Assembly: GCA_945952575.1 (NCBI GenBank)
Contig: CAMFIY010000143.1
Span: 1 to 7,164 of the forward strand
Reading direction: 5' to 3'
Source: an uncultured Leucobacter sp.
Lineage (GTDB): Bacteria > Actinomycetota > Actinomycetes > Actinomycetales > Microbacteriaceae
DNA length: 7,164 nt
Shown piece after piece: positions 1-5,432 of the stretch (the stretch's first letter is position 1; each line of letters opens with the position of its first letter). A model generated the notes under the pieces. It saw only the letters and a list, made by a program, of their open reading frames with translations, was not told where the DNA came from and did no database searches. The position numbers and the translations under genes were made by a program.

Positions 1-47
1 GAGATTCATGAGCGTCTCGTGGGCTCGGAGATGTGTATAAGAGACAG
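1..47 (+). other. Illumina Nextera i7 adapter (synthetic, not genomic)
   Basis: Bases 29-47 are exactly the 19-bp Tn5 mosaic end AGATGTGTATAAGAGACAG. Bases 14-28 are the Nextera read-2 adapter GTCTCGTGGGCTCGG. Bases 1-5 (GAGAT) match the end of the P7 oligo. Bases 6-13 (TCATGAGC) sit where the 8-nt i7 index belongs and match, from memory, the Nextera XT v2 index N714 read as its reverse complement. All the parts are in the order of a library molecule, so this is untrimmed adapter at a contig end. The mosaic end here comes from library preparation and is not a resident transposon. Genomic sequence begins at base 48. Confidence 0.98.
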
Positions 48-49
48 CG

Positions 50-1207
50 CTCGTACTGCTGGGCGTGCAGATCGTGATCGCCTTCTACGCGATCCTCTGG
101 CTGATCCTCGGCTTCGACACCCTGCGGCTGACCCGCCTGGTGCGGCTCTCGAACGGCTGGCGCGCGCCGGTCGCGATCGTCTCGGTGCTGCTCACCCTGC
201 TGCCGGTGGCGGGGGCCGCGTGGACGGCGACCACCGTCGGCGTCCTCCGCGGCGCGATCGGCGACATCTTCGGCCCGGGCGCGCCGGCGGTCGAGCCGGT
301 CGACGGGCGCTACAACATCCTGCTGCTCGGCGCCGATTCGGGGCCTGATCGCGAGGGGCTCCGCCCCGACAGCATCTCGTTGGTGAGCGTCGACGCCGAG
401 ACGGGGCGATCCGCGATCATCGGTCTGCCGCGCGAGCTGCAGAAGATGCCGTTCCCCCGGAGCTCGCCGATGCATGAGAAGTTCCCGGAGGGCTTCGGCG
501 TCGGCCCGAGCGTCTTCGGCGACGGCGACGGCTGCCTGACCACCTGCTATCTCAATGCCGTGTACGCCGAACTCGAGGCGGCGCCGGGCCGCGAGGTCTA
601 CGACGGTCTCTATCCCAAGGCGGAGTCGCAGGGCTCCTCGCCGGGCATCCAGGCCACCGCCGATGCCGTCTCGGGCGCCACCGGGCTCAAGGTGCAGTTC
701 TACGTGCTGCTCAACATGAAGGGCTTCTCGAAGCTCATCGACGCGCTCGGCGGCGTCACGGTGACGGTGAAGGAACCGCTGCCCATCGGCGGCGACCAGT
801 ACGGCAACAACGTCGACGAGTACATCCAGCCGGGCAAGCAGCACCTCGATGGGCACCATGCGCTCTGGTTCGCGCGATCGCGCTACGGTTCGGCGACGGG
901 CGACTACGACCGGATGGAGCGCCAGCGCGAACTGCAGGCGGCGATCCTCGCCCAGATGAGCCCCACGAACGTGCTGCTCCGTTTCCAGGAGGTCGCGCAG
1001 GCCGGCAAATCTCTGGTCGATACGAACATTCCGAACGACATGCTCGGACGCTTCGTCGACTTGGCGGCGAAGGCGCGCGAGTTCACGCCGAAGTCGCTCA
1101 ACCTGGTCCCGCCGAAGGTGGATCCCGCCTACCCCGACTACGCCCAGATCCACAAGATGGTGAAGCGTACCGTCGCGAAGGCCTCGCCGCCGAAAGAGGA
1201 GAACTGA
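50..1207 (+). CDS. LCP (LytR-CpsA-Psr) family cell-wall glycopolymer ligase, 5'-truncated
   Basis: LCP enzymes move an undecaprenyl-diphosphate-linked polymer (teichoic acid, arabinogalactan or other wall glycan) onto peptidoglycan outside the membrane. The frame is open back to the adapter junction, so the GTG at 65 is internal and the real N-terminus is lost. Residue numbers below count from that GTG. Two hydrophobic segments (before 19, and 36-60) precede the extracellular domain. That domain carries NILLLGAD (84-91), RPDS (100-103), the PRE form of the family's PRD motif (122-124), LNAVY (163-167), LIDALGGV (224-231) and the LDGHHALWFARSR block (261-273), followed by DRMERQR (282-288). 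D91, R100, R123, R271, R273 and R286 fit the usual pyrophosphate- and metal-binding positions. An insert with Cys157 and Cys161 could form a disulfide. The C-terminus is short after the LCP core. A glycosyltransferase gene follows 2 nt downstream. The family call is firm, the polymer is unknown. Confidence 0.93.
   Translation, partial: LVLLGVQIVIAFYAILWLILGFDTLRLTRLVRLSNGWRAPVAIVSVLLTLLPVAGAAWTATTVGVLRGAIGDIFGPGAPAVEPVDGRYNILLLGADSGPDREGLRPDSISLVSVDAETGRSAIIGLPRELQKMPFPRSSPMHEKFPEGFGVGPSVFGDGDGCLTTCYLNAVYAELEAAPGREVYDGLYPKAESQGSSPGIQATADAVSGATGLKVQFYVLLNMKGFSKLIDALGGVTVTVKEPLPIGGDQYGNNVDEYIQPGKQHLDGHHALWFARSRYGSATGDYDRMERQRELQAAILAQMSPTNVLLRFQEVAQAGKSLVDTNIPNDMLGRFVDLAAKAREFTPKSLNLVPPKVDPAYPDYAQIHKMVKRTVAKASPPKEEN
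1193..1201 (+). promoter_or_regulatory. Shine-Dalgarno site for the downstream glycosyltransferase
   Basis: AAAGAGGAG lies inside the last codons of the LCP gene, 8 nt before the GTG at 1210. This supports that GTG as the start and suggests that translation of the two genes is coupled. Confidence 0.7.
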
Positions 1208-1209
1208 CC

Positions 1210-2184
1210 GTGCGCGTGACCGCAGTGATGGTGGCCTACAACCGGCGAGAGCTCCTGGGTGAGGCGCTGGCGGCGCTGGCCGCCCAGTCCCGCCCGGTCG
1301 ACCGGCTGATCGTGGTCGACAACGCGAGCGACGACGGCTCCGGCGAGGCTGCGGAACGGGCGCTCGCCGCCTGGGGCGAGCGGGCCCGGCTGATCCGGCT
1401 CGTCGAGAACACCGGGGGCGCCGGCGGCTTCGCGGTCGGGATCGCCGCGGCGGTGGCCGAGCCCGATGCGGACTGGGTGTGGGTGATGGACGACGACACG
1501 GTTCCCGGGCCGGATGCGCTGGCCGGCGCCCTCGCGGCGCACGAGCGCTATCGCGCCGCCGGACCGGACGACCTGGCGGTGATGGGATCTCGCGTGATCT
1601 GGACCGACGGCGACGACCACCCGATGAACACCCCGAAGGCGAAGATCGGGGCGTCCCGCGCCGAGCGGGAGCGGGCCGCCGCCGTCGACGCGATGGAGAT
1701 CCGCTCGATCTCGTTCGTCTCCGCGTTCCTCCGCGCCGCGCGGGTGCGCGAGCTCGGTCTGCCGATCGCCGACTACTTCCTCTGGAACGACGACTTCGAG
1801 TATTCGGCGCGGCTGCTCCGCGGCGCGCGCGGCCTGTTCGTGCCCGGTTCGGTCGTGATGCACAAGACGAAGATCCGCGGGTCGAGCGATCAGGATCCCG
1901 GCCCGCGCTTCTTCTTCGAGGTGCGCAACAAGCTGTGGGTCTTCCGCTGCAGCCGCGCGCTGAGGCCGGGTGAGCAGGCCATGTACATCGCGGCCACGGC
2001 CCGCCGCTGGGTGCGCACCTACCTGAAGGCCGAGGACCGCCCGCTGCTGCGCGACTGCCTGCGCCGCGGCTGGCGGGAGGGCTGGGGCAGGCGGCCCCGG
2101 CCGGACGCCGAGGTGCTCGCCGGTGCGGGCGTGCCGAGCGACGTCATGGACCTGATCCGGCGGATGCAGGGCCCGGTTGGATGA
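1210..2184 (+). CDS. GT2 family glycosyltransferase, GlfT1/rhamnosyltransferase-like
   Basis: A 324-residue cytoplasmic GT-A fold transferase without membrane segments. It begins with the GT2 opening VTAVMVAYNR (3-12), then VVDNASDDGS (35-44), the NTGGAGGF loop (67-74) and the catalytic metal-binding DDD at 94-96 within VMDDDTVPG. The acceptor-side motif NDDFEYS is at 193-199, His218 lies in the VMHK segment, and FFFEVRNKLW (234-243) follows. The combination of NTGGAGGF, MDDD and NDDFEY is typical of actinobacterial GlfT1 (the transferase that starts the galactan on a rhamnosyl-GlcNAc lipid carrier) and of related rhamnosyltransferases, so an NDP-sugar donor and a lipid-linked acceptor are likely. 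The exact sugar cannot be read. GTG start with a good ribosome-binding site, co-transcribed with the LCP ligase 2 nt upstream, which fits one pathway of glycan synthesis and attachment. Confidence 0.9.
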   Translation: MRVTAVMVAYNRRELLGEALAALAAQSRPVDRLIVVDNASDDGSGEAAERALAAWGERARLIRLVENTGGAGGFAVGIAAAVAEPDADWVWVMDDDTVPGPDALAGALAAHERYRAAGPDDLAVMGSRVIWTDGDDHPMNTPKAKIGASRAERERAAAVDAMEIRSISFVSAFLRAARVRELGLPIADYFLWNDDFEYSARLLRGARGLFVPGSVVMHKTKIRGSSDQDPGPRFFFEVRNKLWVFRCSRALRPGEQAMYIAATARRWVRTYLKAEDRPLLRDCLRRGWREGWGRRPRPDAEVLAGAGVPSDVMDLIRRMQGPVG

Positions 2185-2191
2185 ACAATCC

Positions 2192-2212
2192 GTCGTCGGA
2201 CTTTCCGATGGC
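2192..2212 (+). terminator. Weak candidate terminator hairpin after the LCP/GT2 unit
   Basis: Arms 2192-2199 and 2205-2212 pair over 8 positions, two of them G-U wobbles, around a 5-nt loop. Only a short T-rich stretch follows. It lies 8 nt after the glycosyltransferase stop, which is the right place, but the stem is modest. Confidence 0.35.
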
Positions 2213-2234
2213 TGAAGTTTCTGATAACTTCCAG
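2212..2234 (+). repeat. AT-rich inverted repeat in the intergenic gap
   Basis: GAAGTT (2214-2219) and AACTTC (2226-2231) are perfect inverted copies around a 6-nt spacer. Two further pairs (CT 2212-2213 with AG 2233-2234) extend it across one bulged C. It could be an operator half-site pair or the second part of a terminator. Nothing in the sequence decides between these. Confidence 0.35.
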
Positions 2235-2297
2235 ACAGGTCGTTAATTGGGGGATTAGCACCTCGAACTTTGTGGCTGTGGTCACCCAGTGCGATCT

Positions 2298-2312
2298 GAA
2301 TGACAATGCTGT
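2298..2312 (+). promoter_or_regulatory. Candidate promoter element of the first secreted-protein gene
   Basis: GAATGACAATGCTGT matches the element at 3711-3725 upstream of the paralogue at 11 of 15 positions (GAATnnCAATnCTnT). Both copies end some 30 nt before a TTG start, and little else is conserved around them. The last six bases sit where a -10 box would. I see no convincing -35. The site overlaps an imperfect inverted repeat (TGAATG 2297-2302 with CATTCA 2319-2324). Confidence 0.4.
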
Positions 2313-2329
2313 CAGTCACATTCAAGTCT

Positions 2330-2336
2330 GGGGGGA
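2330..2336 (+). promoter_or_regulatory. Shine-Dalgarno site fixing the TTG start at 2343
   Basis: GGGGGGA ends 6 nt before TTG 2343. No ATG or GTG nearby gives a signal peptide with a comparable ribosome-binding site, so the TTG start is preferred. Confidence 0.65.
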
Positions 2337-2342
2337 CTAACT

Positions 2343-3617
2343 TTGAATACGACAATTTCGCACAGCGGTGCCGGGAGGCGCCTGCTCGTCGGCCTGGGAA
2401 CGGCCGCGATCGCACTCGGGATGGTGGGGCTCGCCCCGGCGGCGGCGAACGCCGCGACCACCCAGGTGATCACCGGGAAGGTCGTCTACTCGGCCAATCC
2501 GAGCAAGGGCCTCGCGAAGACCGGGGCCATCCGCCTCTATTCGGATGCGTGCAACCTCGTGAAGCCGCGCGCAGTGACGTGGAAGGGCAACACCTATCGG
2601 ATCTCCGTGCGGAAGGCGGGCACGTACCGCGTCGTCTACGGCAACAGCTCGAAGAGCGGTGCGGCGCCCTACGGCCTGAGCAGCCGCTCCTGCAAGGTCG
2701 CGTCTCGGGTCAAGCTCGGCACCGGCAAGACGGCGGGACGCAGTCTCGAGGTGCGGGCCAACGCCCGGATCCAGATCGTCAACAAGAGCCGGAAGTCCGG
2801 TGAGAGCTTCCGCGTGTACGAGGCGGGAACCAACCGGCTCGTCAGCAAGGCGACCACCAGCGGTACGGTGATCCACCCGGGCAAGTACAAAGTGGCGAAG
2901 ATCCGTATCGACTCGAAGGGCCGCAGGGTGATCGTGCAGGTCTTCGGGACGACGAGCAAGTCGCTCTCGAAAGGCAAGACGGTCACGCTCCCCGCGGCTC
3001 TGCCGACCAAGGTCAGCTTCGACTCCGGCTCGACCAGCACGCCCCAGGCGTTCCCGGCGACCGCAGAGGTCTCCTTCGGCGGCGGCACCGCCATGGTCGG
3101 GCAGCAGCTCGACGCGATGCCGACCGGGTTCCCGGCGGGCACGGCCTTCACGTTCGTCTGGTCGCGGAGCGGGGGCGCGGGGGCGAACGGCGTGATCGCC
3201 GGTGCGACCTCTCCCAGCTACACGCCGACGGCGGATGACGCGGGCGCGACCCTGACCGTGACCGTGACGGCGACGAAGGCCGGCTATCTGACCCGGACGT
3301 TCACCTCGAGCGTCACCGTGGCTCCGGGGGTGCTGACCGTGGTGTCCGCGCAGACCGAAGCGGGCCTGGGCGGACTGGTCGGCGATCTCCTCGGCGCGAC
3401 CGTGGGGGTGCCGATCGTCGTGACGCCGGCGACGTTCTCTCAGAGCGGCGTCGATGTCGCGTACGAGTGGACGCGAGGCGGTGACGTCGTCGACACCGAC
3501 GCCAGCTACACGCCGCTCCTGCTGCCGCTGCTGACGACGATCCATCTGGAGGTCACCTACTCGAAGCCCGGTTACGAGGACGTCGTCGTCGTCCGGAACT
3601 TCGGGATCCTGGTCTAG
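2343..3617 (+). CDS. Secreted basic-head/Ig-like repeat protein, paralogue 1 (function unknown)
   Basis: A 424-residue exported protein I cannot name. Residues 1-37 are a Sec signal peptide: Arg12-Arg13, a hydrophobic core at 14-30, and an ANA cleavage site at 35-37. The mature N-terminal region (38-229) is beta-rich in appearance and strongly basic (by hand count about 37 Lys/Arg against 6 Asp/Glu). It holds Cys70 and Cys117, VTWKGNTY (78-85), PYGL (109-112), YKVAK (182-186) and LSKGKTVT (208-215), all shared with the paralogue downstream. Two Ig-like repeats follow (about 239-328 and 331-424) with the pattern Tyr/Val-x-Trp (Trp273, Trp376), SYTP (292-295, 388-391) and a Lys-x-Gly-Tyr turn (Tyr315, Tyr411). 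This repeat type is common in actinobacterial surface proteins. There is no LPXTG motif or C-terminal membrane helix, so it is released or held non-covalently. Its neighbours suggest a cell-envelope role, possibly wall binding or adhesion (inference). Confidence 0.9.
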   Translation: MNTTISHSGAGRRLLVGLGTAAIALGMVGLAPAAANAATTQVITGKVVYSANPSKGLAKTGAIRLYSDACNLVKPRAVTWKGNTYRISVRKAGTYRVVYGNSSKSGAAPYGLSSRSCKVASRVKLGTGKTAGRSLEVRANARIQIVNKSRKSGESFRVYEAGTNRLVSKATTSGTVIHPGKYKVAKIRIDSKGRRVIVQVFGTTSKSLSKGKTVTLPAALPTKVSFDSGSTSTPQAFPATAEVSFGGGTAMVGQQLDAMPTGFPAGTAFTFVWSRSGGAGANGVIAGATSPSYTPTADDAGATLTVTVTATKAGYLTRTFTSSVTVAPGVLTVVSAQTEAGLGGLVGDLLGATVGVPIVVTPATFSQSGVDVAYEWTRGGDVVDTDASYTPLLLPLLTTIHLEVTYSKPGYEDVVVVRNFGILV

Positions 3618-3630
3618 AACCGACCTCTGC

Positions 3631-3668
3631 CGAAGCGGGCGTCCACTCCCGGGTGGGCGTCCGCTTCG
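3631..3668 (+). terminator. Strong hairpin terminator after paralogue 1
   Basis: A 16-bp stem (3631-3646 with 3653-3668) with only two G-U wobbles and a 6-nt loop starts 13 nt after the stop codon. No long T tract follows, as is usual in high-GC actinobacteria. It should separate the transcripts of the two paralogues. Confidence 0.82.
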
Positions 3669-3710
3669 TCGTCCGACGGCTGCATTCGGGCCGCGGAGGC
3701 TGATAGTTTC

Positions 3711-3725
3711 GAATCGCAATACTAT
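3711..3725 (+). promoter_or_regulatory. Candidate promoter element of the second secreted-protein gene
   Basis: GAATCGCAATACTAT is the partner of the element at 2298-2312. TACTAT (3720-3725) is a reasonable -10 box and would put the transcript start near 3732. That is downstream of the ATG at 3724 and upstream of the TTG at 3757, which favours the TTG start. No clear -35 is seen. Confidence 0.45.
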
Positions 3726-3743
3726 GAATGAGCAAAGTGTTCG

Positions 3744-3751
3744 AAGGGGAG
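3744..3751 (+). promoter_or_regulatory. Shine-Dalgarno site fixing the TTG start at 3757
   Basis: AAGGGGAG ends 5 nt before TTG 3757. The alternative ATG at 3724 has no comparable site, and using it would add 11 residues in front of the signal peptide. Confidence 0.72.
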
Positions 3752-3756
3752 TCGCC

Positions 3757-5334
3757 TTGACAGTGGAAACCGCACTCCGGCGTGGCCGGGTCAGACTGAT
3801 GGCCGGAATGGGCGTCACTGTGTTGGCCGCCGGCATGCTCGGGTTCGCGCCGACGCCGGCGAACGCCGCGACGACGCAGACCATCACCGGCAGCGTCGGC
3901 TTCGCTGCGAACACGAGTCTCAAGCTCTCGGACGGGGGCATCGGCGTCTTCGACGGCAAGTGCAACTGGATCGACGCGAAGAGCGTGACGTGGAAGGGCA
4001 ATGCCTACACCGCCAAGATCGCCAAAACGGGCACTGTCCGCGTCGTCTACAGCAACTGGGCGAAGCGTACGTCGAAGAGCCCCTACGGTCTGACGAGTGC
4101 TCCGTGCGCCAAGGCGAAGTCGGTCTACGTCGGCGCCGGCAAGAAGGTGAAGATCAACCTGGCGGCGAATGCCAACGGGCTCGTGCACCTCACCACGTCG
4201 AAGACCGACAGGTCCGAGACTTATTTCTGGCTGTACGACGCGAAGACGTATCAGCTCGGCAGCTCGATCGGCATGGGCGTGAAGGGCTTCTATCGACAGC
4301 CGGTCGCCCCCGGCGCCTACAAGGTGGCGAAGGTCAGATGGAGCGCGTCGAAGAAGGCCTTCGTCCCGATCCAGGTACTCGGCACCGCCGGCACCAGGCT
4401 CTCGAAGGGCAAGACCGTCACGGTGACGGCCGCCAAACCGATCAGCGTGAACTTCGAGCGGGGCGCTGTGACGAAGGCCAAGGACTTCTCGTACGCCGCG
4501 AAGGTGTCGGTCAGCGGTTCCGCGAAGGTCGGTCAGACGCTGTCGGTGAAGCGGAGCAGCCTGCCCGCGGGCACCAGCCTCTCGTACGTCTGGGAACGTT
4601 GGAACGGCGCCGGGCCCGACGGGAAGGTCAGCAGCGCGTCGAGCTACAGGCTGACCTCGAAGGACCTCGGCGCGTACGTGTCGGTTCGAGTGATCGCGAG
4701 GAAGAGCGGCTACCTGCCGCAGGATCTCTACGCGGGCAAGTCGGTGCCGCCGGGCAAGCTGACCGTGAGCGCGCCCTACTCCGTGAGCGGCCTCACCGAC
4801 GGCGAACTGACCGTCGGCGCGGAAGCCGCCTTCACGGCGCCGAGGTTCGCCCAGGGGGCGGTCGGCGTCACCTATGACTGGGTGGACGACGAGGGCAGGA
4901 CGGTGTCGAGCTCCGCGAGCTACACGCCGAGCGAGGAGTACGCCGGGCGGGACATCGCGCTCAATGTGACCTACTACAAGCGCGGATACGGCGCGGAGTC
5001 CGACCTCGTCGAGCTCCATGTGGCGGCGGACGAGCTGGTCGAGGCGACGCCGCTCAGCGTCGGCAACGCGAGCTGGGATCCCGACGCGGAGCGGTACGGC
5101 GCGCCGGTGGGCGCGACGGTCGTGATCACCCCGGCCGTGTTCGATCAGGATGATGTCGAGGTCGCCTACGAGTGGATCTCCGATACGCGCGGCGTCGTGA
5201 GCGAGAGCGGTTCCTACGAGCTGACCGAGGACGACGCCGACTCGACGATCACGGTGCTGGTGACGTACGCGAAGCCGGGGTACGGAACCGTGGAGCAACA
5301 AGTCGTCCTCTCCGTCGCGCCGCTGCCCGAGTAG
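3757..5334 (+). CDS. Secreted basic-head/Ig-like repeat protein, paralogue 2 (function unknown)
   Basis: A 525-residue exported paralogue of the preceding gene, numbered from TTG 3757 (an in-frame ATG at 3724 would give 536). The TTG start gives a 37-residue signal peptide ending in ANA (35-37), exactly as long as in paralogue 1, and the mature protein begins ATTQ in both. The N-terminal region (38-236) keeps Cys69 and Cys117, VTWKGNAY (77-84), PYGL (109-112), YKVAK (188-192) and LSKGKTVT (215-222), and is basic (by hand count about 30 Lys/Arg against 7 Asp/Glu). Three Ig-like repeats follow, near 244-334, 335-424 and 431-520, each with a core Trp (279, 375, 473) and a Gly-Tyr turn (Tyr319, Tyr411, Tyr509). 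The last repeat is very acidic. There is no sorting signal or C-terminal membrane anchor. It has its own promoter element and terminator. It arose by tandem duplication; the function is unknown and surface attachment or adhesion is only a guess. Confidence 0.9.
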   Translation: MTVETALRRGRVRLMAGMGVTVLAAGMLGFAPTPANAATTQTITGSVGFAANTSLKLSDGGIGVFDGKCNWIDAKSVTWKGNAYTAKIAKTGTVRVVYSNWAKRTSKSPYGLTSAPCAKAKSVYVGAGKKVKINLAANANGLVHLTTSKTDRSETYFWLYDAKTYQLGSSIGMGVKGFYRQPVAPGAYKVAKVRWSASKKAFVPIQVLGTAGTRLSKGKTVTVTAAKPISVNFERGAVTKAKDFSYAAKVSVSGSAKVGQTLSVKRSSLPAGTSLSYVWERWNGAGPDGKVSSASSYRLTSKDLGAYVSVRVIARKSGYLPQDLYAGKSVPPGKLTVSAPYSVSGLTDGELTVGAEAAFTAPRFAQGAVGVTYDWVDDEGRTVSSSASYTPSEEYAGRDIALNVTYYKRGYGAESDLVELHVAADELVEATPLSVGNASWDPDAERYGAPVGATVVITPAVFDQDDVEVAYEWISDTRGVVSESGSYELTEDDADSTITVLVTYAKPGYGTVEQQVVLSVAPLPE

Positions 5335-5345
5335 GCGGAGGGATC

Positions 5346-5386
5346 GGATGAGGGCGTTCGGCCGCACCGGCCGGGCGCCCTCATCC
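5346..5386 (+). terminator. Strong hairpin terminator after paralogue 2
   Basis: GGATGAGGGCG (5346-5356) and CGCCCTCATCC (5376-5386) are a perfect 11-bp inverted repeat. The 19-nt interior can pair again (CGGCC 5359-5363 with GGCCG 5369-5373). It starts 11 nt after the stop codon and is followed by a short CGTTTCC stretch. Confidence 0.83.
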
Positions 5387-5416
5387 CGTTTCCATCGCAT
5401 TCGCCTCCGCGCTCGC

Positions 5417-5432
5417 TAGGCTGGCGGGGATA
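5417..5432 (+). promoter_or_regulatory. Candidate -10 box of a leaderless promoter
   Basis: TAGGCT (5417-5422) fits an actinobacterial -10 box (TAnnnT). It ends 9 nt before the A of ATG 5432, so transcription would begin at or within a few bases of the start codon. The purine run GCGGGGA abuts the ATG with a 1-nt gap, too close to act as a normal Shine-Dalgarno site, which also fits a leaderless message. No clear -35 is visible. Confidence 0.5.

Noticed and set aside
29..47. Tn5 mosaic end as a natural transposon end
   Set aside because: It is fused to index and adapter sequence in library order and has no target duplication or transposase, so it is a library artefact.
65..67. GTG as the start of the LCP gene
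   Set aside because: The frame stays open and hydrophobic back to base 50, and the GTG lies inside a membrane segment with no ribosome-binding site. The gene is truncated by the adapter junction.
19..348. Open frame of 109 codons at the left edge
   Set aside because: Its start and first residues (MGSEMCIRDS) come from the adapter, and the rest is an out-of-frame shadow of the LCP gene.
1138..2415. Antisense open frame of 425 codons
   Set aside because: It covers the GlfT1-like gene on the other strand, has low-complexity Arg/Ala/His content and no recognisable motif.
3724..3756. ATG 3724 as the start of paralogue 2
   Set aside because: It has no good Shine-Dalgarno site, it overlaps the candidate -10 box, and it makes the signal peptide 11 residues longer than in paralogue 1. 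TTG 3757 resolves all three problems.
3561..5334. LPXTG sorting signal or C-terminal membrane anchor on the secreted paralogues
   Set aside because: The C-termini end directly after the last Ig-like repeat (FGILV and APLPE) with no sorting motif, hydrophobic helix or basic tail.
2337..5400. Long antisense open frames of 554 and 615 codons (2337-4001 and 3553-5400)
   Set aside because: They oppose well-supported secreted-protein genes, are rich in Arg, Gly, His and Asp with no domain, and are the usual codon-bias shadows in high-GC DNA.
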